The position numbers and the translations under genes are program-made. Below, piece by piece: positions 35,933 through 46,376 of a DNA stretch of 64,000 nucleotides. Source of the DNA: Clonostachys chloroleuca (Eukaryota > Ascomycota > Sordariomycetes > Hypocreales > Bionectriaceae). The notes under the pieces are model-generated. The model ran no database searches. It saw only the letters and a list, made by a program, of their open reading frames with translations, and was not told the origin of the DNA. The stretch covers positions 33,046,001 to 33,110,000 of the forward strand of contig JBANAY010000003.1 of NCBI GenBank assembly GCA_037952775.1, read 5' to 3'. The first letter of the stretch is position 1; each line of letters begins with the position of its first letter.

Positions 35933-38197
35933 GGTTGTGTGGTGTTGATGTGTTATTTAGACGAAAGTAGGTACGTGTACGTATGTTCTGTGTGAATTCC
36001 CAACCTGCGGGATTGCGATTGGGTCGTATTGGCTAATCTGAGAAGGCTGTGGCAGCTGCTTCAGGCCGGCCTGATTGTGTTCCGGGTTGCACGGTGACGC
36101 GGGACGACGGGCGGCGATCAACGAGGGCGCTTCAGCTGGGGGGTTACTTGCTGGCAAGTCGAATGAGCAAGGTAGAAAGAAGAGGAAGAAAAGAAGAGAA
36201 ATAGAGCTTCGAACGGCGCTCGGGGGGACGAGAGGGGGTTCTTGAGCAGAAATGGAGGTCGGGTTCCAGAGAAGGAAGGGAGGAAAAGTGTGATCAATCG
36301 AGTCTGAGATCCAGTGACCCTCTTAGATGGAATCGAGCGCTTTGTAGGTAACTGTGTCCTTTCAGAAATCCCGTGATGGATGCAGGGCCGAGGTCTCCAC
36401 TTTTTCTTGCTCTGCAGGTGCGGTGCACATTAAAATAAGTGGTGCTGGTGCTAAGAGGAAGGAAGGGAGGTCACAGCAGGTATGAGATCACCTACAATCA
36501 ATCCTCGTTATTTTAGTGCCTTACTTTACCATAGGTACCTCCATTGCGTCCCGGTACAGTACCACACCTGCGCACGCTTTTTCTTACTACGTATGGATGA
36601 CATGGACTCCGCCGGCCTCACACAAATAGATAGAATCTTATGTACTACCTAGGCCCGGGATGTACTAGGCCCCTCCCAACCCCCAACCTACGGCTGGCTG
36701 TACTTTCTGCTTGCTTACCATGGTTTTCCTCAATGCGACCTCCAGAAAGCATCACCTCCACTGCCGCGGGATTAGGTTAAACGCAATCCTGCCAATTGGA
36801 GCCTCGATCATCCGCGTCCTCCCTACACGAAACGCATACTTCGTCCCAGAAAGCCACCTCGGCTGGCGTGCGGAGGTCGGTACGTTTGCGGCAGTCGGAA
36901 CCAAGATCGCAAGCACTATGGCCCTCGAGTGATTGGTTGGTACGTAGAAGCTAGGATTCTTATTATTACTTCCACAGGCCCTGCTCCGGACGCCCAGAAT
37001 GGACCTGTCAGTTTGTGGGTTCGTCAACCTGGGCTGTAACCGGCTAAGATGACCTCAGTCTGTATGGTGGATGCTTACTCTCCCCCGTGGATTCCTGGCA
37101 AGGGCTAGCATAAGAGGGACAGATCCTTCAGACGCAGGACTCTGGCGGTATTACTCTGAAGGCTACTTCTCTATGTCCGAAGTTCACTACTCCCAGCACG
37201 TAACTCCGTCTACCCAAGGCGCCCGGCATGTACCTGCATTGCGGCAGTGGCCGTCAGGGTGGATTGCGTGCCCTAAATAGAGCCTGTGGTCACCTAATAA
37301 TAGAACTTTACTGGGCTGGCCGCCCTGAACCTCCGGCCAAGAGCAATTTTTAGCACCAGATGAGCCACTAGCACTCCGCAAGCCACATCTTCTGGCCGGA
37401 AATTTGTGGAGAGGCCATCACCAACACACACAACACACACTTACCACCGTGGCATATGGATGTCTTGAATCTTCCTCAAGCGTATGGGGGTGAAAGGCCT
37501 GGGTGAAAGGCCAAGGGAGGTTCAAGAATTATTGCCCACACATAGGAGACCTCACTGGAAGCATACTAGCTTTCCCCAGCGCCATAGCTGTCAGACATCT
37601 AATAATCTGATCAACCGGCGATAATGGGGGCATTCAGGCCAAGGGAAATGGTTCTTGAATATTGAAGCCAAGTTCTCGCTCGCTCATATCTCCACAATTG
37701 GCCCATAGCACAGCGTCGAGCGCTGCGGTCAAACCCTAGCATAACCAGCACCATTTGTAGCTTATCGTAGAACACGGCAGGAATTTCGAAACGAAGCATG
37801 TTGTTATCTACGGACAATATGCTTGGAGATTATCAGGTAGCATGTTGATCCCATCAACGGATTCCCGTGTATTGTGATTGAGGAATCATAAGCCAAACTT
37901 ACTTTACCAAATAGGGTTCCATTGGATATCATCATCGAAACCGTACGAGGACTTCGGTTGTGAAGGTATCATTGCGTCCCGCAGTTTTTATCGGCTTGAA
38001 TTGAGCCTTGAGGAAGTGCTGGAATCCTATTCTGCTCACTTTCGTTTCAGTAATTGATCTCCGTTTTCGCATGAGGCCCGTTGTTGCAGTGCATGATTGA
38101 GGCCGAAGCTTGAAAGTTGATTTGACGAATCTACTCTCATGGATCAACTATCCCCATTTGTTGCAGCTCACCAGACATACACAAATGGCCGAAGAGT
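35933..38197. other. 2.3 kb gene-free region
   Basis: 36000-36500 is the ERV29 promoter and leader. 36500-38190 has short ORFs only, none recognised, and CCTAGG-type motifs near 36645-36670. No RNA gene seen. Confidence 0.55.
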
Positions 38198-40796
38198 ATG
38201 CCTTACCTCGAAAAATGTTCAGATCCATTTATCCCACCTAGAAGCCTACATCAGTGCATGACTTGTCAGAAAAAGAGTAAGCCTTCCGAGTTTCATGTTT
38301 TATGTAATTGCCTACACTTCACTTCCTTGTCCACACGCTGCCATGAGTCAGAGCTCCTCGGAAGAAAGATTAAAAATGTATATGAACAACCTCCAGCCAT
38401 CCCCCGAGGAAGGGTTCCCTTAATGGGGCCTTCGAGCATTCCCCTGGATATTCGCAACACTCAACATCGTAAGCCACAGACAGAATTCAACACGATAAGC
38501 GATGGGAGTGGTATAATCAGATCAATTCCCCTGACACTAAACGACATGTCGAGTCTTCAAGAGTATAAGTCTACCAAGATATCATCTAAAAACGACGGTT
38601 GCCGTCATAATCTAGCCCGCAGGGTCCAGGTCGGCTGACTAGTTGGAGAGGTGGTCTAAGCATAGCTGCCGGGTTGACTCTCCTTATTCTGATCGGCAAC
38701 ATTACAATCCTTGGAGTCTTTTCATTGCCGACCTATCGAAGAGGCTATAGTTCTGTAACTGCCCCAATTCGTATGGGAGAATGTGACGATATCAAGAAAT
38801 TGAACTTCGGCATCCACCTTCTTATTAATATCGGGAGTACTCTCTTGCTTAGGGCAAGCAACTACTGTATGCAGACCGTTAGTGCTCCTATACGCCATGA
38901 TATCGACATGGCCCATGCCAGCGGTAAATGGCTACAGATCGGCGTGCCCAGCCTTCGAAATCTGAGGTTAATTGGAAGGAAGAGGATCCTCGTTTGGCTG
39001 TGTCTGGCCGCCACGTCTATTCCCCTTCACCTGGTGTAAGCATCTCGCTCCGGTTTCCAAGCATTTTCTCAATTCTAGGTTTAACCTCTCACATGGTTAG
39101 TTACAACTCGGTGTTCTTCACGTCAACCAGCTACAACAAGTACCAGATATACTTTGCGGACGCAGCTTTTGCAACAGGGGCGCCTTATGACGGAGATATT
39201 TTCAACATCACTGGAGAAATGCGGTTGCAGCTCATGGACGGCACGACCTATCAAGCCTAATCCAACAACGACTGCATCGAAGCTTATGCTAAAGATATAA
39301 TTCAAGACAGGGGGGACGTGGTTCTGGTTACAGAGCGACCGCAGAACTGCAGTGTCTTCCAAGAATATGAACCACGAGAAGTCTGCACAGATCCATCCGC
39401 TACATCCTTATACGCGTCTCATGACTACAAGCACGGCGTGAAGTCAAACGGGGAACAGAACTGGTACTACTGGATATGCTCCCAGAAGAGTTCTATTGAA
39501 ATAGATAAAGAGGGTCGTGATATAGTCTGCAACAAGGACACGTGGGACAAACAAATGAGCAACGGCGCCTGGAAAGTGGCCGGGGTAAAGGTGAAATACT
39601 GCCTAAGGGAGCTGAAGCCCAGTCAGTGCCGCCTTCACATCGCCACAAGCCTCGTGGTTGTAGTCATTGTTTTCAACCTGGCCAAGCTGATTCTTATTAC
39701 TTTGATCCTTTTCGGCAACTGTCTAGACTGGGACCCTTTGGTAACTCTCGGTGATGCTATTGCATCCTTCATCAAACGACCCGATCCGAATACAAGAGGC
39801 ATGTGTTTATTAGCGACTGAGGAGATAATGGAATGTTGGGAGGGAAAACGCCCACTGCCCCAAGAGTATCGACTGCACAGTAACCGCTGGGCTTCGGCGG
39901 TAAGCACAGGTCGCTGGACTGTTGCAATCTGCTTGTAAGTTCATTCGACCAGTTACGCCAAGTATTCCGCCCAGCTGACATTTCCCCATAGGATTGCGGC
40001 CACATTGTCTCTTCTTATTTGCCTCTTGGCTTGGGCCATCTGCAGCTTGCCTCGATCCTCCTTGGGGCCCGATGATTTCAAATATGTCTGGTCGTTGGGT
40101 GTTGGCAAAATCAGTCCATACACCCTTATATCTACCTGGGACGTTACTTCTGCAGGCGATGCGGCAGTTGTATGCCCTGTCCTTCTTACCAACTTACCAC
40201 AAGCGGTGTTCTCGTTCCTATACCTTTTACTAAATGGAATCATGACTGCTATGGTAGCTACACGCGAATGGACCAACTACGCTGATGCTATTCCCAAAGC
40301 ACTGCGTGTCTCTTTTCCAAAGAGAGGACAGCGATCTACGGTTTTCTTGCAGCTACCATATCGGTACAGCCTACCATTGATCATCAGTTCAGTGTTGATG
40401 CATTGGCTTATCTCACAGAGCTTTTTCATGGTGCAGATGATTGAGATTCGCACGTGGGAGTCTCAAGAGGACCAAGAGGATATCGAAGTAACGGACATCA
40501 CAACCACAGCCGGGTATTCTCCCATGGCCATGTTTCTAGCCGGTATCGTCCTGTTGATAGTCATTTCCACAATAGCTAGGCTCGGAGGGTTCAGATTCAA
40601 GGAAGGCATGCCACTGACCGGGAGCTGCAGCGTAGGCATCGCAGCCGCATGCCATATGTGCGAGAAAACATCAAGCCGGAGACCGGTATCGTGGGGTGTG
40701 GTGATTCCAGCCAATCGCACTCCAGATGGCGTTGGACATTGCTCCTTCTCCAACAAACGGGTAGACCTGCCAGAGCCAGAGAGTCGGTATGCTTGA
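38198..40796 (+). pseudogene. DUF6536-like multi-pass membrane protein, apparently disrupted
   Basis: The coding signal is clear: exons ending at 39035, then 39101..39934 and 39992..40796, with good splice sites. The protein has the layout I associate with fungal DUF6536 proteins: first helix SWRGGLSIAAGLTLLILIGN, a Cys-containing outer part (DCIEAYAKD, NWYYWICS), then helices around LHIATSLVVVVIVFNLAKL, WTVAICLIAATLSLLICLL, VFSFLYLLLNG, YSLPLIISSVLMHWL and MAMFLAGIVLLIVISTIA. Two lesions are visible. The 5' reading frame (ATG 38198) and the frame of the first helix disagree near 38630, with no convincing intron to bridge them. There is also an in-frame TAA at 39258-39260 within a conserved stretch (TTYQA-stop-SNNDC). 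Function of the family is unknown. It is convergent with the glycosylase gene (176 bp between stops). Real pseudogene versus sequence error is open. Confidence 0.6.
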
Positions 40797-40972
40797 AAGT
40801 AATGTGACGCGATGGTCAATGGTTGGATATTCATCTGATGTTGGGATAAAGCAGCTCGAGTATGAGGGAGGTGGCCACGTTCCATCAACCAAGAGCGCGC
40901 TGTTAGACATAGAGAGTTTACCAAAATGTATTATCCTACTCTATCATCATCACAGGCTAATTCAACAGTGGC

Positions 40973-42601
40973 CTATAAAACACCGTCGAGAATCATCAAA
41001 CCTCCAACATCGTCATATCCGACTCTGCCCTCGTTGACAGCATTCTGCATAACACTCCGAAGAACCACTTTCTCTCCGGTGACAGGATCCCACTCCCAGC
41101 CTTCTCGCATCCACATCCATCTCAAACAGGCTCGCAGCTCTTTGTCGTCGGGTCGTACCCTCATCCACTCTGGTTGAAACTCTGGCTCCCTACCCTTCCC
41201 ATTCCAATCCTCAGCACGTCCCAGGAGCACATCTCGACAGAAGATTCGCCAGCTATCAATAGCATACTTGCCCTGAGTCATGTGTCCGATTTCCCAGGCC
41301 TCTGCGTTGTCCTCGTCATCATTGGGTGTCAGCATCCCCGTGTCCATACATTCGGCAAAGTTTCCATGATTGAAATCCGGCTCCTCTCTGCGGTCGTAGT
41401 TCTTCACCCTATAGACTTTTCCCGCTCGGGGTGGGTCTTCGATGAAAGCTCTCGAGTATCTCTGCAGGAATCGCAGCCGATGGGTAGATAAACCCAGGTG
41501 GCGGATCATATCTAGTATGTCTGTGGCGTTTGATTCATCTCCCAGGTCAGTCGGCGTAGGAAACCGCTCCTTGATCGCGTAAAACACCGGTATAGCGGCA
41601 GTGCCCTTCGTGCGAATCAAGAATGTGACAGCCACAAGGAGCCAGAAAGGTTCGTGGGCCAGCTTCTCCTGTATGAGGCCGAAGCAAGTTGAGGTCAGAG
41701 GAGGGAACGGCACGCAAGAAACCATGCCTGCCTGGGGTCTCACTGGCGTATGTGCCTTTTGGGGAGATTCTGAGGGGCTGAAGTATGGCGAGGCGTCATT
41801 AGCTCTACTGCGTCGTTCCAAAGAACTCTTGATCGGGCTTCTTCGTTCGGTGGAAGCTTTGGGGCCAGGGACCGAGGCCTGGCATACGGTAGGCTGTGTA
41901 GCAGGACCTTGTGGTGGGAAGAGCAAGTTTGGCGATAGGGATGCAGACAGATCAAGATTCGCTTGTGGTGGTGAAACATTGGGTGTGGCGTCTCTCACGG
42001 AAGAAATCCGATCTTGTGATCCCCCAAGCCAATAATGGGAAGTGGTAGCCTTGCAGACTCGTCTTCTGGGTGTTGCAACTTGGGCATGCAGGGCAAAGCG
42101 CTCAGGGAATGACTTGATATTCGCCTCCTGGTCCTCATGCAGCTCAAGGGATTTGGCCACGGCAATGAGACGATCCGTTTCTTGCCAGGGTCGCACTTCG
42201 GGTTCGATTTCATCTGAGCTCTTAGATGCCCAATGTTCCAGTCTTTTCGCCAGTGCAATTAAGCGATCCGTTTCCCGCCATGGTCGCGGATCAGGAGGGG
42301 CAATCACACGGTTCAAACGGAAGATCTCCCAGATGAATGTTAGCAGGTCATTCCCGTCGAGGCTTTCGGGGTTGACATCTCGTGATTGCTTCATTGATCT
42401 CGCGCAATCGATGAGAGCCATCCAGTCATCTGCCCAAGCTTCCAAGCTCTGGGTAAAGAGCTCTGAGTAATCATTGTGATGCGATGCTTGAATATTGACT
42501 CCTCGAAACACAAAATCCGCAAATTCTTCGTCAAAGTCTCCAAAGACGCAGAGCAAATCACGACCGGTGCGCTGCCGGCTGTGGGATATGCTTTCGCCCA
42601 T
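40973..42601 (-). CDS. MBD4-like HhH-GPD DNA glycosylase
   Basis: Single-exon 542-aa ORF from a real ATG at 42601. The C-terminal third (about 307-470) is an HhH-GPD glycosylase most like MBD4: PFWLLVAVTFLIRTKGTAAIPVF, then HLGLSTHRLRFLQRYS in the HhH region, then GKYAIDSWRIFC with the catalytic Asp at 449. MBD4-type enzymes remove T or U opposite G, the product of (methyl)cytosine deamination. As in other fungal members I can see no methyl-CpG-binding domain; the N-terminal half is of unknown fold with Pro/Ser-rich linkers and an internal tandem duplication (RPWRETDRLIALAK at 106, RPWQETDRLIAVAK at 137). In a fungus with RIP or cytosine methylation it may repair G:T mismatches; that link is inference. 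Confidence 0.85.
   Translation of the reverse strand: MGESISHSRQRTGRDLLCVFGDFDEEFADFVFRGVNIQASHHNDYSELFTQSLEAWADDWMALIDCARSMKQSRDVNPESLDGNDLLTFIWEIFRLNRVIAPPDPRPWRETDRLIALAKRLEHWASKSSDEIEPEVRPWQETDRLIAVAKSLELHEDQEANIKSFPERFALHAQVATPRRRVCKATTSHYWLGGSQDRISSVRDATPNVSPPQANLDLSASLSPNLLFPPQGPATQPTVCQASVPGPKASTERRSPIKSSLERRSRANDASPYFSPSESPQKAHTPVRPQAGMVSCVPFPPLTSTCFGLIQEKLAHEPFWLLVAVTFLIRTKGTAAIPVFYAIKERFPTPTDLGDESNATDILDMIRHLGLSTHRLRFLQRYSRAFIEDPPRAGKVYRVKNYDRREEPDFNHGNFAECMDTGMLTPNDDEDNAEAWEIGHMTQGKYAIDSWRIFCRDVLLGRAEDWNGKGREPEFQPEWMRVRPDDKELRACLRWMWMREGWEWDPVTGEKVVLRSVMQNAVNEGRVGYDDVGGLMILDGVL
42143..42286 (-). repeat. Tandem in-frame duplication inside the glycosylase gene
   Basis: Two copies of RPW(R/Q)ETDRLIA(L/V)AK(R/S)LE are spaced 31 codons (93 bases) apart; the DNA shows paired CGATCCGTTTC matches on the + strand. 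The divergence between copies shows the duplication is not recent. Confidence 0.8.
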
Positions 42602-44269
42602 AGGGTTTGATCAGGGATGGTATATCATGGTTGATGTTTCAAGTTGAGACGAAGGTGAGCCGGCTCAATCTTTGAGGTCGGTTACACAAACGTGGTCCGA
42701 GTCTGGTATTCTCGACTCGTAGCACTTCATCTGATATGTGGCCGTGACCTTTAGGCCTCGTGGCTTGCACAAATATGAGTGTCTTAATTTGATGAAAGGT
42801 CAAGACTGGGTGAAGTATCTAAGTCGGGATTTCTGTGACTGTAGGCATCACTAAGCGCCCCTGTTGCTTTCAATGTTAGTGACTTCATCCCCTCAGGGTT
42901 AGCAGGGCTTGTTAAGCAATCGCGCTATCTGGGCCACGTGCCCGCCTAGCAGCCAGGCAGCTGGGCTTCAAACACGACAGTAGCAACAAAACATGGGACA
43001 TTTTTACGTACCTATTACACCAAGAATCTGATTGGATGTTACTATCAAGTTCATAATCACCTAGATGGATCTCCCAATTTAGTGGAAGTCCCTATTCGGT
43101 TCAACACAGCTATGGTGCTTGAAACCTCAGCTATAGGTTAACAGTTAGGCTTTTCGGTCCTTTTTTTCTTCGGTCTTTTTCCTCGGGCAAGGCGCTTGGC
43201 GCACTGTTCGCTCCGTTTATTAGGGGCCATGCACTAGCTGGCGCCACCAATATTTAGCGGTCGGACCTCAGCAATAGCGACGGAACTCTGAGGTTGTATG
43301 ACGATAAACTGCCTCGACGCGCCTTCCGATCTATCCTATCAAGCCTGGGATGTACTATGTATGCCTCACTGCCGGCTCACCCATTCTGGTTAGTAACGGG
43401 GAGGAGGCAATGCTCCCCTCATATTGGCCCCAGATATGATAATGCCGAGCATACAAGGCCCTGATGGGGATATTTTTTCGGTGAAAAACCGTCGTACATC
43501 AAAACACCATAGGGCGAAAACGAGGCAAAGATGCTAGAATTTCTTTGGCTGCCAGTTTTAATTGCATGTCTTAATTGCATCTACCTTCGTTTGCATCACT
43601 TCTCGTCCGCCGAGGCGCGCCTGTGTATGCAAGCATGACAGGAAAGCAAGGGTCTGGCTTCAGGCATGGGGTCGCGTGACGGTAGATACCAACTGGTAGT
43701 CGGAGAGTTTCGGTGACCCATCTCATGACTTGATTGCCCATCACCACGTCAATGGGCACCCATCCCCGCTGGCTGGGGCTGGGGGCCAATTCGATGCCTT
43801 ATCGTTTGAGATGTGAACCAATGTCTAGATGCAGCCCAGAGATGACAGCGAGTGATGCTAGCCTCGCCCGATCGCATCTGACGCGCCACCGCAGCCGGGA
43901 GCAAACGCCCCTACAATTTACCACGCTTTCCGGTGCTGGACGTGCACCCCGAAACACACATTGGGATAGGCGGCGCCCCAGTTCTCGAATCACGTGCTTC
44001 GACTAAGTACATGTACGGAGTGGCATCACTCATCTCAGGACCCACCTCTCTTTCCCCGTTTGCATTTGTGACTGTGTTAGCCTGAGGTACGGACAGTACG
44101 TACCGTGTTGGGAGTCGCAGCACGTCCCCGGTTCTACCACCTTCGCCGCCCTGTCTCTCTCTCCAACCATCCTCCTCTAACCTCCTCCACCGACCATCTA
44201 ACGCCTGGCGTTATCAATCTCCTATCGATCCTCGATTCGATACTCGTCTCAGAAAACGATCATCAAGAT
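42602..44269. other. 1.7 kb gene-free region
   Basis: Divergent upstream region of the glycosylase and SF3b p14 genes. It has CACGTG at 42935-42940 and at 43992-43997, a CT-rich leader just before 44270, and only short ORFs with no known family. Confidence 0.55.
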
Positions 44270-45056
44270 ATGAGTAGTCGCGGTGGTAAACTAGCACCAG
44301 AAGTGAACCGGTGAGTCGCTCCCTCGAGTTCTCCTTTCGTCGTCCGGTCGCCAAGTTTCCTCGACGTTGAATTACGGTGGTACGGTTCGCATCTCGGATT
44401 GGACCGAAATGTCCTCGGACATGTTCGCATCGTCCCTCGATATACGTACACGAACCTTCAATCGACCTCTTGTTTATCATATTACTGTCGCTGTGTTTTT
44501 TTTCTGCCTTTGATGTCATATGCTAACTTTAAATCCTAGAGCTCTGTTCGTGAAGAACTTGAGGTAACAATTGAAACATGGCGTTCTTGACCAACCGACC
44601 CCGATGCTGACACCAATTCCTACAGCTACAACGTAACTCCAGAAGAGCTCTTCGACCTCTTCGGAAAGTTTGGCCCTATTCGGTACTATTTCCCCTATCG
44701 CCACGCTCTCTTGCGCGCGTGGCCAATTCTCTTTGTTTGGTCGGCACTGACTCTCTCCTAGCCAAGTCCGACAGGGCATCGCGAACAACACCAAGGGCAC
44801 CGCCTTCGTCGTCTACGAGGATGTAATGGATGCGAAGCAAGCTTGCGACAAGCTGAATGGTTTCAACTTTCAAAGCCGTTACCTAGTTGGTACGATCCAT
44901 GCTCTTTTTCTCACCTACTTTTCCCAATCGCGCTCGCTAATTTTTTCCCTCGCAGTTCTCTACCACCAACCAGAGAAGATGGCCAAGTCAAAAGAGGACC
45001 TCGCCGCCCGCCGCGAATCTTTAGCTCAGCTCAAGCAACAGCATGGCATCGATTGA
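44270..45056 (+). CDS. Splicing factor SF3b subunit p14 (SF3B6)
   Basis: Five exons in 787 bp: 44270..44310, 44540..44563, 44626..44682, 44762..44889 and 44956..45056, giving 116 aa. Exon 2 is only 24 nt. The joined product is one RRM: LFVKNLSYNVTPEEL (RNP2 region, ALFVKNL), FGKFGPIRQVRQG, KGTAFVVYEDV (RNP1 position) and LNGFNFQSRYLVVLYH. A basic/helical C-terminus follows (RRESLAQLKQQHGID). p14 sits in the U2 snRNP SF3b complex, binds SF3B1 and contacts the branch-site adenosine. It is present in most eukaryotes but missing from Saccharomyces cerevisiae. Length agrees with the ~120-aa family. Confidence 0.93.
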
Positions 45057-46376
45057 CAATCCGACCGGCCTGTGGACAACCTGCACAGGAAGAAGGTGCA
45101 TTCTTCCTCGCCTGCAGGCCGGTCTTCTGTATCACCTAAATCTCTGTCGCCCGATCTCAAGACGATTCTGCGAACAGAGAAGTCGAGGTCCGACACCGCC
45201 TCAAACGATCACGCCCGCCCCCGAGGGGTTCGCTTCGTGGAAGGACAGCGTCCTAGATTGCAAGCCGTGGCGTGATACGATGTATTCTGTACCAGTAACG
45301 ACCATGTAACGCGACATCCATCAAAATGGACAGGCACTGGAGGATTCGTTTCTAATTGCGGTTTTTTTTTATTTATTTATTTATTCGTGGACTTGTCACT
45401 ACTCTTCCCACGGGCTTCTCGACTTCTTGACAACACCGGGCGGTTGGCCTCGAGTATCAAAGTGGACTGTGATGTATTCGACAATTGGAAGCATGCCTCT
45501 CAGGGAGCGTTACGGAATCTATAGAAGGACGATTTCCCCTTCACCCCGTCGTACCAGGCCTGGTGCGCGGTTCACCTTGCTTGTCTCGACGCGAATGCTT
45601 CCCAATTCGTCTTGTCTTGCAGCACGTGGATAGTTACCATGAGATGCTTTAGGGTCACATTCATGAAATTGCAATAAATTACGTGACCAATTAAATGGTA
45701 ACACGCTCACTCTCCAAACAAACCTGACGTGAAAAGTACCACCGGACGTGGCTACCTTACCCAGACCCCCACAGGAACCCAGACAAGAGTAACGTCATCA
45801 CAGTTGTACGCGGTATTTGCCTGTCTACCATCTGTTGTATCGCTAGTAAGACGATGGAATTCTTTTAACAAATGTGGTCATTTTGGTACTACTCTAGCAT
45901 ATACTTTGGCAAGTTTTGTGGCTCTTTGTATGCACTCCGAAGCCCTTTGTATTTGATGGAAAACAACCTCGAACCAAAGCTAGACGTGTTCATTCATCTG
46001 GCACACAACATAGGTACGTAATCAGGAGATCCCATGTTTCTCTGGAGGGAATGGTGGTGCACCCTTTAGGTCAGGCTGCCGGTTGGAGGGAGGAAGCGGA
46101 CGGTGCCAGAAGGGGGCGGAGCTTCGAAGTTTATTATTCACGTCCCGAAATGCTCAGCCTGCTTGGGAGGGGTGGGGGAATGACCTAGTGGATTGGGGAA
46201 AAGAATAACAGAGATTCGTCAATTCAACCTTGCTACTGCTAAACCAGTTCAAAATCGTCTTCGTGTGCCTGAGTCCCTACGCCCCTGATGATTCCTATCT
46301 CATGTAGGAACTAGGCTGAACCGCCCGCAATTGTTCCTTGGCTATGGGCTTGGAAACTTGTAAATTCTAGATCATC
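45057..46376. other. Convergent 3' flanks of SF3b p14 and the kinase-like gene
   Basis: About 1.3 kb with no recognised gene. It carries a T/ATTT-rich tract at 45362-45386 suited to 3' processing. Confidence 0.6.

Noticed and set aside
39230..39320. An intron that would splice out the TAA in the DUF6536-like gene
   Set aside because: Available GT/AG pairs give introns too short to splice or remove conserved residues and break the frame.
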